Part shown: positions 19,454-28,573 of the stretch, piece by piece
Layout: every line of letters starts with the position of its first letter
How positions within the stretch are numbered: position 1 is the first letter of the stretch
Assembly: GCA_030710605.1 (NCBI GenBank)
Contig: CP092870.1
Coordinates: 51,783,921-51,847,920 of the forward strand
From: Cordylochernes scorpioides
Taxonomy: Eukaryota; Arthropoda; Arachnida; Pseudoscorpiones; Chernetidae
Length of the DNA: 64,000 nt
Reading direction: 5' to 3'
The notes under the pieces: generated by a model
The model's database searches: none
What the model was told of the DNA's origin: nothing
The model's input: the letters and a program-made list of their open reading frames with translations, nothing else
Translations under genes and position numbers: made by a program

Positions 19454-20539
19454 TCAATTGCTGAAAAGTTTGGATCCTTGAAGTGTGTCCAATACTTCAT
19501 CAATTCTGGGAATTGGGTAAACATCCTTCATTGTTACATCAATCAATTTTCTGTAGTCAACGCAGAATCTGTACTTACCATCTCGCTTCTTGACCAATAT
19601 TACGTGGAAGGACCATGGTCTCGAGGATGGTCTAATTATGGCGTCTCTGAGCATTTGATCAATTTGATCTTTTATGATTTCTCGCTCTTTCACGCTCACC
19701 CTATACGGCTTGTGTTTGATCGGTTTCGCGCCTTCTGCATCAATCCGATGTTTCGCTAAGTTGGATCTTCCTAATCCCGATGAAAACAAATCCGCGAACT
19801 TTTCCAAAACTTGTTTCAATTGCCCCTTTTCCTTTGATGATAAATTTTCCTTTATCTGAAATTGAGGTTCTTCAGGCTCCTTTTGTTCAATTTCTTCCAT
19901 AAGATTCACTTCGGCTGGCTGGCTTCCAAAGCACAATGTTTGGTTTTTTAATATTTTTAATGGTCGAGGGTAAGGGTTTGTTATCCAGATATATGTTTCC
20001 TTATTCGCAACATTTATTAAGCTTCTCGCTAGTCGAAGTCCATTTGTTTGAAACATTTTATGGTTCTCCTCGATGATGTATTCGCCATCCTCTGCTTCTA
20101 CAAATGTCTTAATCAATTTAATAGAAAGTTCTGGTATAATGGCATCTTTTGCACTTTTTATTTTCTTCTGTAGATATTTGATTACGTCACGATTTCCTGT
20201 CAAGTCATATTTGATTATTTCACGCTGACAATCAATTTTTGCGTTCATTTTCTTTAGAAAATCTCGTCCAAGTATAAATATTCGCAAATGTGTTCTCATT
20301 ATCACAAATTGATGTGTAATTGTTTTGTCATCAAATTTTATATTTAAAATAATATTTCCTACGATATCTAATTCTTTGCCATCGGGTCCGGAGCACATTT
20401 TATCAAGATTTATTATTTCAAGACCTATGTTAAGAGCTGTACTAAGGTCGACCACTGAAGGATCGGCGCCTGTATCAATCAAAGCTTCGCAGATACCGAT
20501 TCTATCCACGTTAATGTTCATTTTATATTTTAGGTCCAA
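19454..20539 (-). pseudogene. pol: Gypsy-A2 protease and RT N-terminal part
   Basis: A 361-codon frame. Residues 18-30 hold the aspartic protease active site ALIDTGADPSVVD. A second half with FVIMRTHLRIFILGRDF supplies the ILG-type flap and C-terminal motif. From about residue 240 the RT fingers begin: HRIDAEGAKPIKHKPYRVS, PSSRPWSFHVILVKKRDGKY, RFCVDYRKLIDVTMKDVYPI and PRIDEVLDTL. The frame ends at GSKLFSN, just before the first RT aspartate motif. In Gypsy elements the protease cuts the Gag-Pol polyprotein inside the particle. This is the longest intact piece of the copy. Confidence 0.88.
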
Positions 20540-20660
20540 CTTTTTAATTCCATTTATGGTCGACTTGCTTTGATTGACGGACTCAGGCGCGATGCTTAGT
20601 TTAAATCTTCCAATGCGGCATATCTATTCCTTGTAGAGATACTTGAGTACGTGTTATTAC

Positions 20661-22008
20661 TTACGTCAGCGTAGAGCAGAGGTCTGGCCTCCTATTTCCA
20701 TTATCCATTCGGATTTCTTCTTCGACCTTGTCTTGTGTAACTATGGGGTCCTCTTCCACAATTCTTACAAACCTGGCTCTGCAATACCGCGCTACGTGTC
20801 CTGGCTTGTTACACTTGAAACATATTGGTCTTCCGTCTTCTGTCCTAATCCTGTTTGAATCTGGACTCTTATTGTATGTTTTTCTTGGGTAGACCGGTTT
20901 TGGCTCAGGATTGGGAGAATAAGGTCGTCTAGAGGCAGAGACCTGATGCAGAGGCTTGTTCTGGTAGTACCTCGGAGCGGGGGCCTGTGGCTTGGAGGTG
21001 TTCTGATAGTACCTCGGAGCGGGGGCCTGTGGCTTGGAGGTGTTCTGGGAGTACCTCGGAGCGGGGGCCTGTGGCTTGGAGGTGTTCTGGTAGTACCTCG
21101 GAGCGGGGGCCTGGGGCTTGGAGGTGTTCTGGTAGTACCTCGGAGCGGGTGCCTGGGGCTTGGAGGTGTTCTGGTAGTACCTCGGAGCGGGGGCCTGTGG
21201 CTTGGAGGTGTTCTGGTAGTACCTCAAAGCGGGGGCCTGTGGCTTGGAGGTGTTCTGGTAGTACCTTGGAGCGGGGGCCTGTGGCTTGGAGGTGTTCTGG
21301 TAGTACCTCGGAGCGGGGGCCTGTGGCTTGGAGGTGTTCTGGTAGTACCTCGGAGCGGGGGCCTGTGGCTTGGAGGTGTTCTGGTAGTACCTCGGAGCGG
21401 GGGCCTGTGGCTTGGAGGTGTTCTGGTAGTACCTCGGAGCGGGGGCCTGTGGCTTGGAGGTGTTCTGGTAGTACCTCGGAGCGGGGGCCTAGGCTTGGAG
21501 GTGTTCTGGTAGTACCTCGGAGCGGGGGCCTGTGGCTTGGAGGTGTTCTGGTAGTACCTCGGAGCGGGGGCCTGTGGCTTGGAGGTGTTCTGGTAGTACC
21601 TCGGAGCGGGGGCCTGTGGCTTGGAGGTGTTCTGGTAGTACCTCGGAGCGGGGGCCTAGGCTTGGAGGTGTTCTGGTAGTACCTCGGAGCGGGGGCCTAG
21701 GCTTGGAGGTGTTCTGGTAGTACCTCGGAGCGGGGGCCTGTGGCTTGGAGGTGTTCTGGTAGTACCTCGGAGCGGGGGCCTGGGGCTTGGAGGTGTTCTG
21801 GAATGGTCATGTGGCAGTCGGTGTTCCTCGATTGCTGTTGGGTCTAGAATAGCGTGGACCGTTATAAAGGTTTATGGATTTCTCCACACGTTCCCGATAC
21901 TTCTTCTCAAAAGAATTCATTTTCTCGCACACGACAAGAAGTTCATCGGTCGTTTTAGGAGGGTTCAGGTAGAGCGCGGATGAGTATTCTTTTTTCAGTC
22001 CTCCAATA
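20661..22008 (-). pseudogene. gag: Gypsy-A2 gag, C-terminal half with 14-residue repeats and zinc knuckle
   Basis: After the LINE, gag resumes with VIGGLKKEYSSALYLNPP and TDELLVVCEKMNSFEKKYRE (22008 down to about 21870), a capsid-type segment. A stop (TGA) follows at about 21806, then about 20 repeats of RYYQNTSKPQAPAP encoded by a 42-bp minisatellite. A nucleocapsid tail holds the zinc knuckle CFKCNKPGHVARYC (about 20780-20822), and the frame stops at 20661. Gag packages element RNA. Single-base deletions in several repeats (GCCTAGGC instead of GCCTGTGGC, near 21489, 21657 and 21699) shift the frame, so the copy is not functional. Confidence 0.85.
20950..21800. repeat. 42-bp coding minisatellite in gag
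   Basis: About 20 tandem copies of a 42-bp unit (plus strand TTCTGGTAGTACCTCGGAGC then GGGGGCCTGTGGCTTGGAGG). 42 is a multiple of three, so on the minus strand every unit adds 14 residues. Most units are identical. A few carry TGGG for TGTGG or a one-base deletion. The plus-strand frames across it are shadows. Confidence 0.95.
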
Positions 22009-23384
22009 ACATGTTTATTTATTTTTTTATCAAATCAGACGCGATATCCCTACAAGGGATGCTTGCCTCAATAACAACACTAAATTCAGATACTATATTA
22101 CAAAAAAAAAAATTAATAATTACAAGATTTGAAAAGATAAGAAAGAGGACATTAAAATCATTCTTGATTTTACATCACAACCAACAAAATAAACAAACTA
22201 AAAATATACAAATAGGAAATAATTAAGGTTTTTTTAACCAAGAGAGAAAATCATAGATATATTTACAGAATTTTCTAAATTTAAATTACGAGTCCCTACT
22301 ATATACAAACATAAAAAGATCCTTGCATTCGATGTTTTCCCGGTTTCTGTAGCTCTGGAAGATTGGGCACTCAAGAAGCAGGTAACTGGAATCCTGCTTT
22401 CTCTTTCCACATAAACATCCCGGATCGTCTATAGCTCCTATTCGAAACAGAAAATCTCCGAAATTTCCATGTATAGTAACGAATTGCACATTGTAAAAGT
22501 CAGGGCGGAAATATTTTGGAATGCCCAAAGGGAAAAAGAGACGAAAGTGATCACTTGTATTAGAAAACATATCTTCCATTCTTGTTCTTAAAAATCCATT
22601 TATTATTGAAGGAGAATGTGGACTGAACGTTCGTTGATCTTCCTCGCTTAGTTGGTCCAATTCATATTTAATCAATCTTGATTCGATAAAATCAGTCAGG
22701 AATGGGATCTCTGCCAGACAGTGGACACAATTTGAGGAAGATGTTTTAAACGATCTAGTAGCCCAAAGAACAATTTGGTATTGCATCGAATTTAATTTCT
22801 GTTTACAGCGGTTATTTATTTGGTAAAACCAAATTTCAGCTCCATATGTTAGAATAGGTCTAATTAGCGTCTTATACAAAATTAACCTTTTATTAGAGTT
22901 TATACCCCATATTTTGCCGCTGAGGGAAAAAAGCAGATTTTTCATGCGATGCGCTTTATGCAAAATCTCATTGATGTGCGGGGTGAAATTTATTTTTGTT
23001 TTGAACCTATGATTAGATAATTTCATTCCCAAAATTTTGATTTCATTTGAAGGCTTTATGACGGTTTTTTGAAATTCCAACTGGAACCTATGGAAATTGT
23101 GAAAGTAAATCAAGTTTGTTTTTTCTGGATTTATTTTTAACTTGTTTGAGCGACACCATTGAGTGACATAGTTTAGGGTGTTCACTAACTCAAGTTTAGA
23201 CCCTCTAAATTATAATGCCAACATATAATAGAGATGTCGTCCGCGTAGCAAATAATATCAGCGTTTGTTGATTTAAAATTAATTAAAATATCGTTCAGCA
23301 AGATGTTGCATAAAAACGGTGACAGTGGACTACCCTGAGGACATCCCTTAGTAAGGTTTTTGGAGACCGTTTTGAGACATGTTT
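22009..23384 (-). mobile_element. 5'-truncated LINE inserted in gag, with 8-bp target duplication
   Basis: The element body is 22017-23376. ACATGTTT is repeated at 22009-22016 and 23377-23384 as target duplication, and the gag frame (IKHV) can be followed across it. On the minus strand the 3' end is an A-rich tail (AAAAAAATAAAT) next to the low-coordinate duplicate, as expected for target-primed reverse transcription. The 5' part, with endonuclease and RT fingers, is missing. Confidence 0.9.
22286..23372 (-). pseudogene. LINE reverse transcriptase, C-terminal part
   Basis: The first piece (to about 23190) reads GCPQGSPLSPFLCNILLNDI and then YADDIS, the RT catalytic box, before a stop near 23195. 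A 299-codon frame then covers the thumb and the connection (LKINPEKTNLIYF, ILGMKLSNHRF, ILYKTLIRPILTYGAEIW). It ends with a Cys-rich tail, GCLCGKRKQDSSYLLLECP, a zinc-finger-like motif found at the end of Jockey- and I-type LINE proteins. It would copy LINE RNA at a nicked target. The truncation and stop make it inactive. I cannot name the clade with confidence. Confidence 0.82.
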
Positions 23385-23846
23385 GATTTTTGTTTCTTCT
23401 TCCATTGCGGGGTCAACCTTGTTGCACAACACTAGGATGTCTTCCGCGAACGTGATTGCTGGTGCATTCCAGTGTTGCATTCTGTTGAGCTTCATTCTAA
23501 GTTCTTCTTTATTGGCGTCCAGAGAAAAATCCTGAATGAGGCGGATTTTAATATTTTCACAGCTCCTGAAACTAGCTTTGTGCAAATTCAACCAGGTTTT
23601 AGCGCTTCCCATCATGTTCATGGCGGCATAACGGGCAATTATGTAGCCTCCCCAATGGAGGAGGAAACCAATCTCTTCGAGGGATTCTATCCATGGGCGA
23701 GGGTCTTCTGTCCCGTCATACTTCGGAATTTCTATATTGGGGTTCAAAGCAACTGGGTCGGAACTAGCATCTCTACCAATTGTTGCACCAAGTTGCGGCT
23801 TTGTAGGATCGTCGACCTTGGTTTCTTCCTTCTTGGTGTTATACAC
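23385..23846 (-). pseudogene. gag: Gypsy-A2 gag N-terminal half, starting inside the LTR
   Basis: The ATG at 23846 lies within the 5' LTR. The frame crosses the LTR edge (KPQLGATIGRDAS at about 23780) and continues in typical Gypsy gag: IPKYDGTEDPRPWIESLEEI, then YIIARYAAMNMMGSAKTWL, where the AKxWxxLH-type motif of retrotransposon capsids is visible. It stops making sense at the LINE insertion (EEETKIKHV). Gag forms the particle shell around element RNA. The LTR-borne start is supported by a parallel ATG frame ending KPQPGATI in the LTR of copy 1, although the initiator is GTG in this copy's other LTR. Confidence 0.82.
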
Positions 23847-24844
23847 ATTTTCCCGAGCGGGTTTCCATATTCAAAGCAAATAAATAAAAGTAAATAAAAA
23901 TAAATTACCTTTTAAAGTTATTGGGCTTATTTATTCGTTGTCTTCCTCGTAGGTCGCAGTCCACAGTCTTGGTCTAGGTCCTCTCTCCCTCCAATAACCA
24001 ATCGAGATATATCTATATATATAAAAATGAATGTATGTGTGTGTGTGTGTGGTCTGTTTGTCCTTTATGCCTGACCAAACCACTCATTGGAACGCCATGA
24101 AACTTTGGGAAGTTATTTATTATAGTACTGAAAGGTTTCTAGCAAATAAAATTTTTGAATTAACTTTTCGCCTAAAAATAATCAAGATAAATATTCTAAT
24201 TTATCTGTTATAATTCAACAATCTGCTCCAAATATTATCATGATGATACGATGATTTTGTAATGTAGAAAATTAGGAAAGACAAAATTCAGGATGACACG
24301 TCGATTTATTTTAGACAAGAATAATGATACAATTCCAAGGCAAGATACTATTCCTTTAACTTCCAATTAACGAGGGAACCAATTAATATTGATTTTATTC
24401 AACTTATCGAGTATTTTTCAAGGGACCGGGAAAAAATGTTCACTTTATCGAGAGATTCGTTAGACAAACCTTTACTCGGGTAAAACCCGGGCGAAGTCGA
24501 GTACGTCCATACAAGAATAATGATACAATTCCAAGGCAAGATACTATTCCTTTAACTTCCAATTACCGAGGGAACCAATTAATATTGATTTTATTCAACT
24601 TATCGAGTATTTTTCAAGGGACCGGGAAAAAATGTTCACTTTATCGAGAGATTCGTTAGACAAACCTTTACTCGGGTAAAACCCGGGCGAAGCCGGGTAC
24701 GTCCGCTAGTGTACAATAAAATATTACAAAAGGAATTAAACCATAAAAAGGAATGATGATAATATAAATAATCTGTTTTAAATAAATATTAAATATCATA
24801 GAATATTTTGAATAAATGTAGGGCGCATTAAAATTGATGCAACA
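23781..24844 (-). repeat. Gypsy-A2 5' LTR, interrupted by a Helitron
   Basis: The edges match the other LTR (TGTTGCACC and GATGCAACA). Without the Helitron it is about 366 bp. Next to its inner edge the minus strand reads ATTGGTAGAGATGCTAG. TGG at the start is compatible with a tRNA primer-binding site, but I cannot identify the tRNA. Confidence 0.88.
24012..24709 (+). mobile_element. Non-autonomous Helitron in the Gypsy-A2 LTR
   Basis: 698 bp. Starts TCTATATATATAAAAATGAA after an A and ends with hairpin ACCCGGGCGAAGCCGGGT, then ACGTCCGCTAG before a T. The other LTR of the same Gypsy copy has the unoccupied site, so the insertion between A and T without target duplication can be read directly. 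Two tandem copies of a segment of about 197 bp (from about 24316 and 24513) make up its 3' part, and the first still has a decayed hairpin and terminus. No coding capacity. Confidence 0.92.
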
Positions 24845-24850
24845 ATATAT

Positions 24851-25665
24851 ACAGTAGAACCTCTCTTTAGCAGACACCTCTCTACAATGAACAGTTTTCA
24901 TTTGCAAAATTACCATTTTTACAATTTTGCAACTCTCCGTTAAGAGGACACCTCTCTCTAAAGGACACTTTGGCTCTGTAACTAGGTGTTGCCTTTAGAG
25001 AGAGTTAGTTATACTGTAGCTTCTCTCCCTAAAGGACACTTTGGCTCTGTAACTAGGTGTTGTCCTTTACAGAGAGGTAGTTCTACTGTAGCTTCTCTCC
25101 CTAAAGGACACTTTGGCTCTGTGACAAGGTGTTGTCTTTTACAGAGAGGTAGTTCTATTGTAGCTGCTCTCCCTAAAGGACACTTTGGCTCTGTAACTAG
25201 GTGTTGACCTTTACAGAGAGATAGTTATACTGTAGCTGGTCTCCCTAAAGGACACTTTGGCTCTGTAACTAGGTGTTGTCCTTTACAGAGAGGTAGTTCT
25301 ACTGTAGCTGCTCTCCCTAAAAGACACTTTGGCTCTGTAACTAGGTGTTGTCCTTTACAGAGAGGTAGTTCTACTGTAGCTGCTCTCCCTAAAGGACACT
25401 TTGGCTCTGTAAGTAGGTGTTGACCTTTACAGAGAGATAGTTATACTGCAGCTGGTCTCCCTAAAGGACACTTTGTCTCTGTAACTAGGTGTTGTCCTTT
25501 ACAGAGAGGTAGTTCTACTGTAGCTGCTCTCCCTAAAGGACACTTTGGCTCTGTAACTAGGTGTTGACCTTTACAGAGAGATAGTTATACTGCAGCTGGT
25601 CTCCCTAAAGGACACTTTGTCTCTGTAACTAGGTGTTGATCTTTACAGAGAGGTAGTTCTACTGT
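24851..25665. mobile_element. Pogo/Tigger-like MITE expanded by 72-bp repeats
   Basis: Termini are TACAGTAGAACCTCTC on the left and GGTAGTTCTACTGTA on the right, inverted repeats of about 12-14 bp next to TA. The body is about nine tandem 72-bp units (CTAAAGGACACTTTGGCTCT, then GTAACTAGGTGTTGTCCTTT and so on), and each unit repeats part of the terminal sequence. There is no transposase. A related element lies in opposite orientation at 30209-31142. Confidence 0.75.
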
Positions 25666-25720
25666 ATATATAAATAATATAATAATGATAGTAATTATGA
25701 TAAAGAACTCTAATAAGGTA
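25666..25720. other. Short AT-rich spacer
   Basis: Nothing recognised between the MITE and the mariner relic. Confidence 0.5.
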
Positions 25721-25721
25721 T

Positions 25722-26284
25722 ACAAGGTGTGTCCAATAAATAATGAGACCGGTCAAAAACAAAGAAAAAATGAAATTATATATTTTTTAAAAAGTCTATT
25801 AAAAAAATAGAAAGCTTCAGCTACACTGCGGTATATCACATCACATGATTGCGCGCGCAGTCGATAAATTGTAAGCTTGTAAAAAGAACGCCTTGCATAA
25901 CAACTTCTAATTTGTAATGGATAGAAAATTCGAACAACGAATTTGTATTAAATTTTGCTACAAAATTGGGAAATCGGCTTCAGAAAATATAGATTTGTTG
26001 AAATTGGCATTTGGGAATGAAAATGTAAATAAGCCCACCACATTTAGATGGTTTTCACGATTTAAAAATGGAATGGAATCGGTGAAAGATGAGAAGCGTG
26101 TGGACGTCCAATTCTGCACAGGAACCCTGAAAAGGTGATCCAAATTTCAAATTTGATAAAAGAAAATCCACGAATTGGGTTACGGGACATTGAGGAAGAA
26201 ACAGGGATATCCAAATCATTAGTTGGATCGATAATTAAAGAAGACTTGCAGTTACGGATGTTATTTTTACGGATGTTATTTTTT
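25722..26284 (+). mobile_element. Mariner-like transposon relic, 3' part missing
   Basis: A left terminal repeat of mariner type (AGGTGTGTCCAATAAATAAT, about 25726) precedes the N-terminal part of a transposase. The right part has been replaced by a LINE fragment from about 26285, so no right terminal repeat is present. Confidence 0.72.
25917..26274 (+). pseudogene. Mariner transposase DNA-binding domain, frameshifted
   Basis: Starts MDRKFEQRICIKFCYKIGKS, the first helix-turn-helix of mariner transposases. It continues with LLKLAFGNE and TTFRWFSRFKNGMESVKDE, then a one-base shift near 26105. A second frame has ISNLIKENPRIGLRDIEEE and TGISKSLVGSII, the second helix-turn-helix. The catalytic DDD domain is absent. 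The intact protein would bind the terminal repeats. Only this N-terminal third is left. Confidence 0.8.
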
Positions 26285-26460
26285 AAAGAACACAAAGGGT
26301 TCTTTTGTGTCTTTTTTTTCGCTAGTGTATCAGCAGCTTCATTGCCTTCTTCCTCTTTCTTATCTCCACTCAATCACACTAAGGTATATAGCTTGTAATT
26401 TTGATGGTGGATGAGTCAATACAGTCAATAATATGTTTTGGAGGTTGCAGGTTGACACTT
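26285..26460 (-). pseudogene. LINE RNase H-domain fragment
   Basis: On the minus strand a short stretch contains EEEGNEAADTLAKK, which resembles the EGNExAD box near the end of RNase H in I- and Jockey-type LINEs. The sequence around it matches the scrap at 15545-15700. It is far too short to be active. It interrupts the mariner relic. Confidence 0.55.
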
Positions 26461-26703
26461 AGTACATAGTGGGAAAACCTTGTAACCATTCTGGAAAGTC
26501 ATTGTCCGTAGATGACCTGACTTTAGTCTGGAAATCAAAGACTGTTGTTCTCTTGCTCTCAAATAATCCTTCGTACATGTGACCCCCTCCTAGCAGAGTC
26601 CAACGATGGTTGACAGGTGTCTCATGGAAATTCCTATGGCTGGAGTTATAGAGCTACTTGACAATATAATTCTAATTTGAGTCAAAAACCGATCCATCAA
26701 ATA
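26461..26703. other. No recognised feature
   Basis: No gene, RNA or repeat relation seen. Confidence 0.4.
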
Positions 26704-27077
26704 AGTTTACAAAAAAAGGCGAATCAGGATCTGTAAAGCAAAAATAAAAGTATTTTGTTATACTGTGTGACTTCACAGCTTTTTATACTTTAATGTGTGA
26801 AATAAATTATTCTGGAGGCTACTTGAAATAGATTTTTTTTGACGTGACAACGTCTTAAATTAGGTTGCGGCTGGGAGTCACTTATGAAAAAGTTTACAAA
26901 AAAAGGCGAATCAGGATCTGTAAAGCAAAAATAAAAGTATTTTGTTATACTGTGTGACTTCACAGCTTTTTATACTTTAATGTGTGAAATAAATTATTCT
27001 GGAGGCTACTTGAAATAGATTTTTTTTGACGTGACAACGTCTTAAATTAGGTTGCGGCTGGGAGTCACTTATGAAAA
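26704..27077 (+). repeat. Perfect 187-bp tandem duplication with LTR-derived part
   Basis: 26704-26890 is repeated at 26891-27077, with no difference that I can see. Within each unit, AAATAAATTATTCTGGAGGC, then TACTTGAAATAG, matches the Gypsy-A1 LTR near 646-675, so part of the unit derives from that LTR. The other part (GACGTGACAACGTCTTAAAT) is of unknown origin. Confidence 0.85.
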
Positions 27078-27330
27078 AGTGTAACGCCCGGTAACGTTAC
27101 GATGAGTCATCGAACGAGAGTGCTGCGCGCGCAGCGCTAGAGAATTAGGCGCATTGAATCGGCGCATGCTTGTCTCTGTCTTTGTCTTTCTCGAACGTTT
27201 TATGTTCTCGAACGTTAAATGTTTTAATTTTCAACTTCATCATTTACAATTACAAATTTTATTTAATTTCAAATTTATTTAGCAAAAATTTGAACCTTCG
27301 ATCTGAATAAGTGTTTTGATTTTCAAATAC
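27078..27330. other. Unassigned sequence upstream of the endonuclease domain
   Basis: GC-rich start (GTAACGCCCGGTAACGTTAC, GCTGCGCGCGCAGCGC) and a TTCTCGAACGTT duplicate. It contains short palindromes. No gene seen. Confidence 0.4.
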
Positions 27331-27331
27331 C

Positions 27332-27868
27332 AACGCGGCTGGTGGAGTGGCGATCTATCGTAAATTATCATCGACATCTACGGCGGAAGTGTTCCAAGTT
27401 GCGATTACAGACGTAACTCGTGTCATTAAAACCAAGGGTGACATGTGCACGACTGAAGTTACTTGCTTCGCCGCTAATACTAGCTTCAAGTTTATACTCG
27501 GTGCTGTATATATTCATCCAGGAGCTAGTATGCAGGATATTGGAAAGTTACTATGGCAAGGACTCGGTCCGTACATTCACAACAGCCAGTACGTGCCACC
27601 TTTCGTGCAAGTTGATTCTAGTATACCGATTCTTCTGTGTGGTGATTTTAACAAAAACGTAAAGCCTGACAACTCGTTTCTTAAATTCATGAAAAATACT
27701 TATAATCTTGATTGCGTATCAAACCTTTCTAAGTCAACTACGTTAAAAGGAACAACTATCGACTTGACTTTCGCAAGACACATTACAGCAGAAACACTTC
27801 CTTTCATTTCATATTTCTCCTATCATCGTCCTATCCTCAACAAAATCACTCAAATAGGAATTAGTTAA
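27332..27868 (+). pseudogene. Orphan endonuclease/exonuclease/phosphatase-type domain of a transposon
   Basis: The frame is open from AAGGVAIYRKL (27332) to a TAG at 27866. Visible signatures of the EEP nuclease fold are GGVAIYRK, FILGAVYIHPG, IPILLCGDFNKNV (catalytic DFN), GTTIDLTF and the final SYHRPIL, corresponding to the SDHxPI box. No RT or helicase frame adjoins it, so it is a fragment. Domains of this type occur in LINEs and at the end of Helitron/Helentron Rep-helicase proteins. The FSYHRPI ending and short linker make me favour the second, but only weakly. It would nick DNA. Start and origin are uncertain. Confidence 0.65.
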
Positions 27869-28048
27869 GTTTAAGTTTACATGTACAATGTTTTAGTAAA
27901 CAAAATATATTTCTATAGTTAAAATTTGTGCAATTCTTATCTTCATTCAATTCCTTGTTCCTATTGTGCAATTTAATTATATTCATATCAATAAATATTC
28001 TACCGTTGTTACGTAAAATCTTCGCCCGTAAAACCGACTTTACAGGAA
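27869..28048. other. No recognised feature
   Basis: AT-rich, nothing recognised. Confidence 0.4.
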
Positions 28049-28356
28049 ACCATTGTTTTTTTTACTTATCCCTAGTACACGTGGTAAAGACCATGATAAT
28101 CGTGGTGGGTAGAAGTAGGCGACTGCTTTAACTGTAAGTGCACCACATGTCTACACATGTGAAAAGCAGTTCGACTTTGCATTTACAAATGTGTCAGAGC
28201 CCTGCTTGGTTACTTGCATTCGGTGGTGGGGTTGGACTTTTGCAAGAATTAGAGGCCATTGGAGCATTTTTTAATTATAAAAAAAGTGTCCAATGTGGGA
28301 TTTGATCCTGGGTCGTAGCGGTCGAAAACCAACGGTTTAGACCACACTTCCATCTA
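28049..28356 (-). mobile_element. tRNA-derived SINE S1 (full length)
   Basis: On the minus strand the head holds an A-box-like TGGTCTAAACCGTTGG and a degenerate B-box region (CAGGATCAAATCCC) at about 28286-28345. The body follows with GTAGACATGTGGTGCACTTA, and the 3' end CGTGTACTAGGGATAAGTAA is followed by a run of A. Head, body and A-tail are as expected for a Pol III-transcribed SINE. Copies S2 (35220-37945) and S3 (15284-15475) share the body. Confidence 0.75.
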
Positions 28357-28373
28357 TTCCCATAAAGTAGAGT

Positions 28374-28480
28374 TATCTCATTATTCATCTATATCTAACC
28401 TTTTAGGATGGTTGAAACATTCTCTGGTAAGATACAAGACATGTCTGAGAAGAGAATCAAGGCTGAAGAGTCTGTATGAA
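28374..28480 (+). repeat. Gypsy-A LTR fragment
   Basis: AGGATGGTTGAAACATTCTC and GAGAGAATCAAGGCTGAAG-type sequence match 705-780 in the Gypsy-A1 LTR, including the LTR-borne gag start (MVETFSGKIQDMSEKRIKAEE), which stops at a TGA at 28476. Only this scrap is present. Confidence 0.75.
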
Positions 28481-28573
28481 TCAAGAAAATATTTTTCTTT
28501 CTTATCTCCTCTCAATCAAATTAGGGTAATTTGACAACCATCATGACTGGGTGAAATAGAATGCGTCTGCCTA

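Larger units (their letters stand above)
16776..24844 (-). mobile_element. Ty3/Gypsy element, family A copy 2, with nested LINE and Helitron
   Basis: The LTRs (TGTTGCA...TGCAACA) are at 16776-17152 and 23781-24844. Both outer flanks are ATAT (16772-16775 and 24845-24848), a 4-bp target duplication. The internal order on the minus strand is gag, protease, RT, RNase H, integrase, polypurine tract, as in Ty3/Gypsy. It carries many frameshifts and stops. Removing the LINE (22017-23376) and the Helitron (24012-24709) leaves about 6 kb, a normal Gypsy length. No envelope gene is seen: the integrase end runs into the 3' LTR. Confidence 0.9.

Noticed and set aside
20946..21720. Plus-strand frames of 188 and 230 codons (LGGVLVVPRSGG repeats)
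   Set aside because: Shadows of the 42-bp minisatellite. The minus strand is the Gag coding strand with flanking capsid and zinc knuckle.
17260..24844. Envelope gene of an errantivirus-type Gypsy
   Set aside because: Pol runs straight into the polypurine tract and LTR in all Gypsy copies here. There is no room for env.
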